Positions 32,342 through 35,860 of a stretch of 35,860 nt of DNA are shown one piece after another (position 1 is the stretch's first letter; each line of letters begins with the position of its first letter). The stretch covers positions 1-35,860 of the forward strand of contig JACPNP010000033.1 in NCBI GenBank assembly GCA_016185365.1. The letters are read 5' to 3'. The notes beneath the pieces are model-generated. The model was not told the DNA's origin. It made no database searches and saw only the letters and a list, made by a program, of their open reading frames with translations. This DNA comes from Terriglobales bacterium. GTDB taxonomy: Bacteria; Acidobacteriota; Terriglobia; Terriglobales; Acidobacteriaceae. The position numbers and the translations under genes are program-made.

Positions 32342-33274
32342 ATGCGACGTCTTTTGACCGGCCTGTTCTTTCTCTGTGCCTTGAGCCTTCCCGCCGCCGC
32401 CGCGGCCCTGGGGTCCACTGCCCGGACCTTGATCCCCGAGGAAGTCCAACAGATCATTGTGGTGGATTACCGCTCGCTCAACAATTCGCCAACAGCGCTG
32501 GCGTTGAAGGACAAGGTCCTTCCCCCTCCTTTGAAGCAGTTCGAGCAGGCGCTCCGCGACGCCGGTATTTCGCCGGAAGAGGACATGGAGCAACTGGCAT
32601 TCGCCTCCTTCCGCAGCAAGGAAGGTCTGCGTTTCCTCGGCGTGGCCCAGGGTCAGTTCCCCGGCCAGAAGCTTGCTCTGCGCTTTCGCAAACAGAAGAT
32701 CCGCGGCACGAAGTATCACGACCTGGTCATCTATCCCATGGCCAGCGGCATGAGTCTGGCTCTGGTGGATGACAGCACAATGATCTTCGGGGCCTCCCAG
32801 GCGGTGAAGACGGCGATCGATGTCCGCGACGGCAGTGGGCAAAGCTTGAACTCCAACAGTACCGTCCTGGACCTGATGAACAGCATCGCGGGCGAGGCGG
32901 TCTGGAGTGTTCTGGACAAGGAAGGCGCGAACTACATGCTCAAGTCCGCCCTCGGCGACGCCGCGCAGTTGGCGGACTATGACATCGTGAAGAACCGCCT
33001 CAAAGGCGCGCGCTACAAGATGAGCTTTGCCAGCGGTGTGGATTTTGACCTCGACGTCCTGACTTCTGACTCGGTCACCGCGGCGACCCTGTCTTCACTG
33101 ATGCAGGCTGGAGTCCTTTTCCGCAAGGCTTCCGCCAGTGGCGCGGAGAAAACTGCTCTGGAGAACGTGTCCGTCGAGTCCAGCAGCTCGAACCTGCGGT
33201 TGCGATTCAAGTCGGATGATCAGAAGTTCCAAGCGCTCCTCGACTCCGACCTCTTCAGCAATCTCACGAAATAG
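32342..33274 (+). CDS. Secreted protein of unknown function
   Basis: A 310-residue protein with a clear signal peptide (RRLLTGLFFLCALSLPAAAAA). I recognise no domain. The mature part has alternating strand and helix patterns, two similar halves that discuss a central DLVIYPMASGMSLALVDDSTMIFGASQAVKTAIDVRDG (about 130-165), and a Ser-rich LENVSVESSSSNLRLRFKSDD near the end. The pattern of a substrate-value followed by VKTAIDVRDG resembles DUF-type periplasmic proteins found in Acidobacteria, but this is only an impression. It follows ftcD by 74 bp and has its own -10-like hexamer. Confidence 0.7.
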   Translation: MRRLLTGLFFLCALSLPAAAAALGSTARTLIPEEVQQIIVVDYRSLNNSPTALALKDKVLPPPLKQFEQALRDAGISPEEDMEQLAFASFRSKEGLRFLGVAQGQFPGQKLALRFRKQKIRGTKYHDLVIYPMASGMSLALVDDSTMIFGASQAVKTAIDVRDGSGQSLNSNSTVLDLMNSIAGEAVWSVLDKEGANYMLKSALGDAAQLADYDIVKNRLKGARYKMSFASGVDFDLDVLTSDSVTAATLSSLMQAGVLFRKASASGAEKTALENVSVESSSSNLRLRFKSDDQKFQALLDSDLFSNLTK

Positions 33275-33278
33275 GGAA

Positions 33279-33298
33279 GGGCGGGCCTCGGCCCGCCC
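33279..33298. terminator. Bidirectional terminator hairpin between convergent genes
   Basis: GGGCGGGCC (33279-33287) pairs with GGCCCGCCC (33290-33298) around TC, between the 32342 gene and arsI, which converge. Confidence 0.65.
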
Positions 33299-33308
33299 CC
33301 GAATCCTG

Positions 33309-33743
33309 CTATTTGCATCCGCACCCTGCCACTAGTTCCTTCACTTCCTTGCTGGGTGTGTAATCCGACTGCTCCGTGTCCCCGTGGACCACATAGACTT
33401 CCCAGCGGTACCCGTTCGGGTCCACGGCCCAGATCTTGTCCTGCACGGCGTAGCAACAAGTCACGCCCGTTTCGTCCGCGGTCTTGTAGCCCGCCTGCTC
33501 CAGGCGCTGTTTTGCTGTGATGATCGTTCCCACAACCGCGACTCGCACTCCCATGTGATTCAGCCCCGAAATACCTTTGAAAGAGCCGGCCCGCTCATTC
33601 AGTGCCAGAACGACCGCCGGCTCATCCAGATCGAACTTGGCGTAGCCGGGCTTTACTTTCGTCGCCTCCACCCCGAACAGCGTGGCGTAGAACTTTCGCG
33701 ACTCTTCCACCTGATTCACATCCAGCGAGATATGCAGCTTCAT
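33309..33743 (-). CDS. arsI: ArsI/CadI-family metalloenzyme (vicinal oxygen chelate fold)
   Basis: A 144-residue protein. ArsI is an Fe(II) dioxygenase that splits the C-As bond of trivalent organoarsenicals such as methylarsenite; close relatives are annotated CadI. Putative metal ligands His4, His63 and Glu115 fit the family, and the substrate-binding Cys96-Cys97 pair lies in TGVTCCYAVQDK. The C-terminus ends in GCGCK, adding a second thiol pair. A perfect AAGGAGG precedes the ATG. It is second in a two-gene operon with arsR (50-bp gap that holds an operator-like dyad). Confidence 0.9.
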   Translation of the reverse strand: MKLHISLDVNQVEESRKFYATLFGVEATKVKPGYAKFDLDEPAVVLALNERAGSFKGISGLNHMGVRVAVVGTIITAKQRLEQAGYKTADETGVTCCYAVQDKIWAVDPNGYRWEVYVVHGDTEQSDYTPSKEVKELVAGCGCK

Positions 33744-33759
33744 GGTGATGCCTCCTTAG

Positions 33760-33777
33760 ATTGATGAACGTCAATAT
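33760..33777. promoter_or_regulatory. Operator-like dyad between arsR and arsI
   Basis: ATTGA-TGAACG-TCAAT, continuing AT. It differs from the site at 34125-34142 only in the four central bases (GAAC against TCAT). Its place inside the operon, just before the arsI ribosome-binding site, suggests local control of arsI. Confidence 0.55.
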
Positions 33778-33793
33778 GCCAGAACAAAAAAAT

Positions 33794-34099
33794 TTACACC
33801 GCGCTGCGAATGGCCTCCGCCAGTTCCGTGATCGCCTTCTCATTCCGCCGGTACCACATCCACTGCCCGATCTTGCTGGCTTCCACCAGTCCGGCCTCAC
33901 GCAGTACCTTCATGTGGTGTGAGATGGTGGGCTGGCTCAGATCGAGCTGACCTTCGATATCGCACGCGCAAAGACCTCCCGGCACGTCCACCGCGCAGCA
34001 AGAAGGCTTTTTCAACAGCTCGAGGATGCGCACCCGGCTGGGGTCCGCCAGGGCCTTGAATTTGGCAGCTAGGTCTTCGGTCTGGACAGCGCTCTTCAT
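33794..34099 (-). CDS. arsR: ArsR/SmtB family repressor
   Basis: A 101-residue winged-helix repressor. The DNA-reading helix is in LDLSQPTISHHMKVLREAGLV and the wing in WMWYRRN. Metalloid-sensing cysteines are likely among Cys34, Cys35, Cys44 and Cys46 (PSCCAVDVPGGLCACD), of which C-A-C-D matches the third-helix motif of classical ArsR. I start at the ATG at 34099; a TTG five codons earlier lies within the operator. It probably represses itself and arsI. The sulfite-oxidase-like gene is divergent. Confidence 0.92.
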   Translation of the reverse strand: MKSAVQTEDLAAKFKALADPSRVRILELLKKPSCCAVDVPGGLCACDIEGQLDLSQPTISHHMKVLREAGLVEASKIGQWMWYRRNEKAITELAEAIRSAV

Positions 34100-34104
34100 A
34101 TCGA

Positions 34105-34142
34105 TATCTATCAATACACTGTATATTGATTCATGTCAATAT
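34105..34142 (-). promoter_or_regulatory. arsR promoter with overlapping operator dyads
   Basis: On the minus strand TTGACA (34138-34133) is followed after 17 nt by TATTGA. The region holds ATTGAT-TCAT-GTCAAT (34125-34140), which covers the -35 box, and a perfect dyad ATCAATA-N7-TATTGAT (34110-34130), which covers the spacer and -10. Both fit ArsR-family operators with ATCAA/TTGAT half-sites. Confidence 0.65.
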
Positions 34143-34204
34143 AAAAAGTCTCAGAAAATACCACACGCAATGCAGCTTTTTGCCGATTCATCCATCTCAT
34201 TGAC

Positions 34205-34210
34205 TAGGCT
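34205..34210 (+). promoter_or_regulatory. Leaderless-type -10-like hexamer of the sulfite-oxidase-like gene
   Basis: TAGGCT followed by exactly 6 nt and the ATG at 34217, without a Shine-Dalgarno sequence. Confidence 0.35.
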
Positions 34211-34216
34211 CAGCTT

Positions 34217-34837
34217 ATGGAACTCTCAGGACTTTTCACCGGTGACGAGCGCAAGCGCAAGGAGCGCGAGATGAGGGAAGCGGGACGCCTTCCTGCCGGC
34301 CAGTCACTCACGCTCAAATGGCCGGTCCTGCACTACGGTAGCGTCCCTCACTTCGATTCGTCCAAGTGGAGCTTCTTCGTCCGGGGACTGGTCAAACAGC
34401 CACAATCGCTCGATTGGACAGCGTGCAAGGCCCTGCCGCGCGTCGAAGAGCAGAGTGATTTTCACTGCGTCACCCGCTGGAGCCGCTTCGACAATCACTG
34501 GCGCGGGATCAGCACGCGCTCCGTGCTTGACCTGGCCTCGCCTTTACCGGAAACGACCCATGTTCTTGTCCACGGCGAGCAGGGGTACACGGCAAACCTG
34601 CCTCTAGCAGACTTCACAGCCGACCACGTGCTCTTTGCCACCCACCACGAGGGCCAGCCCTTGACCGAGGAACATGGCGGGCCGCTTCGCCTCATCGTCC
34701 CCCACCTCTACGCATGGAAATCCGTGAAATGGGTCCGCGGGATCGAATTGCTTGACCAAGACGTCCCCGGCTTCTGGGAACAGAACGGCTATCACATCCA
34801 CGGTGACCCCTTCCGCGAGCAGCGTTTCAGCGAATAA
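34217..34837 (+). CDS. Sulfite-oxidase-like molybdopterin-dependent oxidoreductase, no signal peptide
   Basis: A 206-residue protein covering the oxidoreductase molybdopterin-binding domain. The likely molybdenum ligand is Cys84 in SDFHCVTRWSRFDNHWRG. HGEQGYTANLPL, VLFATHHEGQPLTEEHGGPLRLIVPHLYAWKSVKWVRGIELL are typical of the YedY/sulfite oxidase core. There is no heme or dimerisation domain and no Tat or Sec signal, so it seems cytoplasmic, unlike MsrP/YedY. The substrate is unknown. A terminator follows the stop. Confidence 0.9.
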   Translation: MELSGLFTGDERKRKEREMREAGRLPAGQSLTLKWPVLHYGSVPHFDSSKWSFFVRGLVKQPQSLDWTACKALPRVEEQSDFHCVTRWSRFDNHWRGISTRSVLDLASPLPETTHVLVHGEQGYTANLPLADFTADHVLFATHHEGQPLTEEHGGPLRLIVPHLYAWKSVKWVRGIELLDQDVPGFWEQNGYHIHGDPFREQRFSE

Positions 34838-34838
34838 A

Positions 34839-34858
34839 AAGCCCCGTCTCCGGGGCTT
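34839..34858 (+). terminator. Terminator after the sulfite-oxidase-like gene
   Basis: AAGCCCCG (34839-34846) pairs with CGGGGCTT (34851-34858), followed by CTTGCT. It lies just after the stop codon. Confidence 0.7.
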
Positions 34859-34899
34859 CTTGCTCGATGTCCGTCTTCCTGGCGCTCGACGAAGTGGCC

Positions 34900-35454
34900 T
34901 TATTTCTTCAGGATCGCGTTGTACCCATCCGCGGATAGCTTGGATTTCATCGCTTCCGCATCTTTTTGATTCGCGAACGGCCCCACTTGTACGTGGAACA
35001 ATTTGCTGGTCGGATTGTTGAAAATGAACACAGGATACTGTTTCTTGCGCAGGGAATTCACCAGGGCATCGGCGTCCTCTTGTTTGCTCACCGCCGCCAC
35101 CTGCACCATGTAACCCGCGCCCGGTTCCACCGTCTTGGCTCCATCGGAGGCAGGCGCCGATTCCGGCTGCGCGCCGCCTGCGGGTGCTTGGCTCACCTTC
35201 ATGTCGCCGGCGGTGTCCGCCGCCGAAGGCTCCGCTGTCTTCCCGGCAGCCGTTGGCTTGGCCGTCCCATTGCCGCTCACCGGATTCACCTGCGCACTGT
35301 CGATCACCGCCGCGGACGCTGCGGGTGACGAATTCCGGCCCACCGCGAAGCCCAGGCTGAAAAATATCCCGCAGATCACCACCATGCCGAAAAAGATGGC
35401 CAGCAGCTTGCCTGTGCTCAATGTGAACTCCGTGTCGTAATCGTGTGCGCTCAT
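34900..35454 (-). CDS. SPOR-domain membrane protein
   Basis: A 184-residue protein with a short cytoplasmic N-terminus, one membrane helix (about 16-38, LLAIFFGMVVICGIFFSLGFAVG), an Ala/Pro/Lys-rich linker of about 65 residues, and a C-terminal SPOR domain from about 110 (YMVQVAAVSKQEDADALVNSLRKKQYPVFIF to VQVGPFANQKDAEAMKSKL). SPOR domains bind denuded septal peptidoglycan, so a division-site role is likely. GGAG precedes the ATG. It follows the SPFH gene by 21 bp on the same strand. Confidence 0.9.
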   Translation of the reverse strand: MSAHDYDTEFTLSTGKLLAIFFGMVVICGIFFSLGFAVGRNSSPAASAAVIDSAQVNPVSGNGTAKPTAAGKTAEPSAADTAGDMKVSQAPAGGAQPESAPASDGAKTVEPGAGYMVQVAAVSKQEDADALVNSLRKKQYPVFIFNNPTSKLFHVQVGPFANQKDAEAMKSKLSADGYNAILKK

Positions 35455-35475
35455 GAGGCTCCTAGTGTTCCGGCT

Positions 35476-35860
35476 CTACTTGTTGAGCAGCTTTTCCAGG
35501 CCCGCCAAAAGGTTGAGCGGGACGGGGAAGATGATGGTCGTGTTCTTTTCCACTCCGATCTCCGTCAGTGTCTGTAGATAGCGCAATTGGATGGTGGTGG
35601 GCTCAGTGGCCAGCACCTTGGCCGCGTCTGCTAAGCGTTGCGACGCGGCAAACTCGCCTTCGGCATGGATGATCTTGCTACGCTTCTCCCGCTCCGCTTC
35701 GGCCTGCTTGGCCATCGCGCGCAGCATGGACTCCGGCAGGTCCACCTGCTTGACCTCGACCCCGGTCACCTTCACGCCCCAGGGGGCGGTGTGATGGTCC
35801 AGGATCTCTTGCACCCGGACATTCAGCTTCTCCCGCTGGCTCAGCAATTCGTCCAACTCC
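35476..35860 (-). CDS. SPFH/stomatin-like (slipin) membrane protein, C-terminal part
   Basis: The gene enters from beyond the window's right edge; about 128 C-terminal codons are visible. [67 protein letters not shown] is the hallmark of slipin/stomatin proteins (end of the Band 7 domain and coiled-coil). The C-terminus ends in [19 protein letters not shown]. Such proteins form membrane microdomain scaffolds, often with an NfeD partner. The N-terminal membrane anchor is outside the window. Confidence 0.92.
   Translation of the reverse strand, partial: ELDELLSQREKLNVRVQEILDHHTAPWGVKVTGVEVKQVDLPESMLRAMAKQAEAEREKRSKIIHAEGEFAASQRLADAAKVLATEPTTIQLRYLQTLTEIGVEKNTTIIFPVPLNLLAGLEKLLNK

Overview
The window is one contiguous, G+C-rich bacterial segment with tightly packed genes on both strands. 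The mix points to a soil or sediment acidobacterium (Acidobacteriota, perhaps the Bryobacter/Solibacter side): a secreted protein built from carboxypeptidase-regulatory-like repeats, a myo-inositol-phosphate synthase, a fused formiminotransferase-cyclodeaminase, a PagL-like outer-membrane enzyme (so a diderm), and several secreted proteins that I cannot name. The assignment rests on gene content only; there is no rRNA gene. Two genes carry frame breaks of a kind that also occurs in draft or metagenome assemblies, so some oddities may be technical.

Layout. Bases 1-6547 (minus strand) hold an operon: mutS, nagZ (broken by a 116-bp imperfect tandem duplication), anmK, a family-5 peptide-binding lipoprotein and the first codons of a further gene. 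It looks like a muropeptide recovery module behind a DNA-repair gene. A class-A beta-lactamase-fold serine hydrolase (6590-7531) is divergent from it. Bases 7606-11444 (plus) are a heme operon: a CcsA/HemX-like membrane protein, hemA, hemC and hemD. Then come ino1 (minus), an SDR oxidoreductase (plus), a more A+T-rich patch with two secreted proteins of unknown function (13832-15244), a DedA protein, a small unknown protein, endonuclease III, an M48 metalloprotease, hpt, and a UPF0173 metallo-beta-lactamase-fold hydrolase.

Bases 19780-21722 (minus) form a stress cluster: universal stress protein, a CBS-pair protein with two single-base frame breaks, and Hsp20. Palindromes of the type GTGA-N6-TCAC lie upstream of it, two of them exactly 22 bp apart, which resembles CRP/FNR-family control. 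Bases 21991-22435 are the most unusual stretch. A tRNA-Arg(CCU) gene is preceded by two 126-bp tandem units that each begin with the first 12 nt of that tRNA. It is followed, across a pair of REP-like hairpins, by a second copy of its last 28 nt.

From 22444 on: a CreD-like membrane protein with an operator-like dyad, the regulatory-like repeat protein, a polyprenol-type glycosyltransferase, a YdeI/DUF1801-like protein, purQ, yebC, a Rieske-iron-sulfur-flavoprotein-like fusion, a PagL-like deacylase, ftcD, a secreted unknown, an arsR-arsI pair with two matching operator-like sites, a sulfite-oxidase-like molybdoenzyme, a SPOR-domain protein and the C-terminal part of a stomatin/SPFH protein.

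A recurrent feature is a -10-like hexamer 5-8 nt before the start codon in genes lacking a Shine-Dalgarno sequence (hpt, the UPF0173 hydrolase, purQ, ftcD, the 32342 gene, the 34217 gene). This suggests that leaderless or nearly leaderless transcripts are common in this organism.
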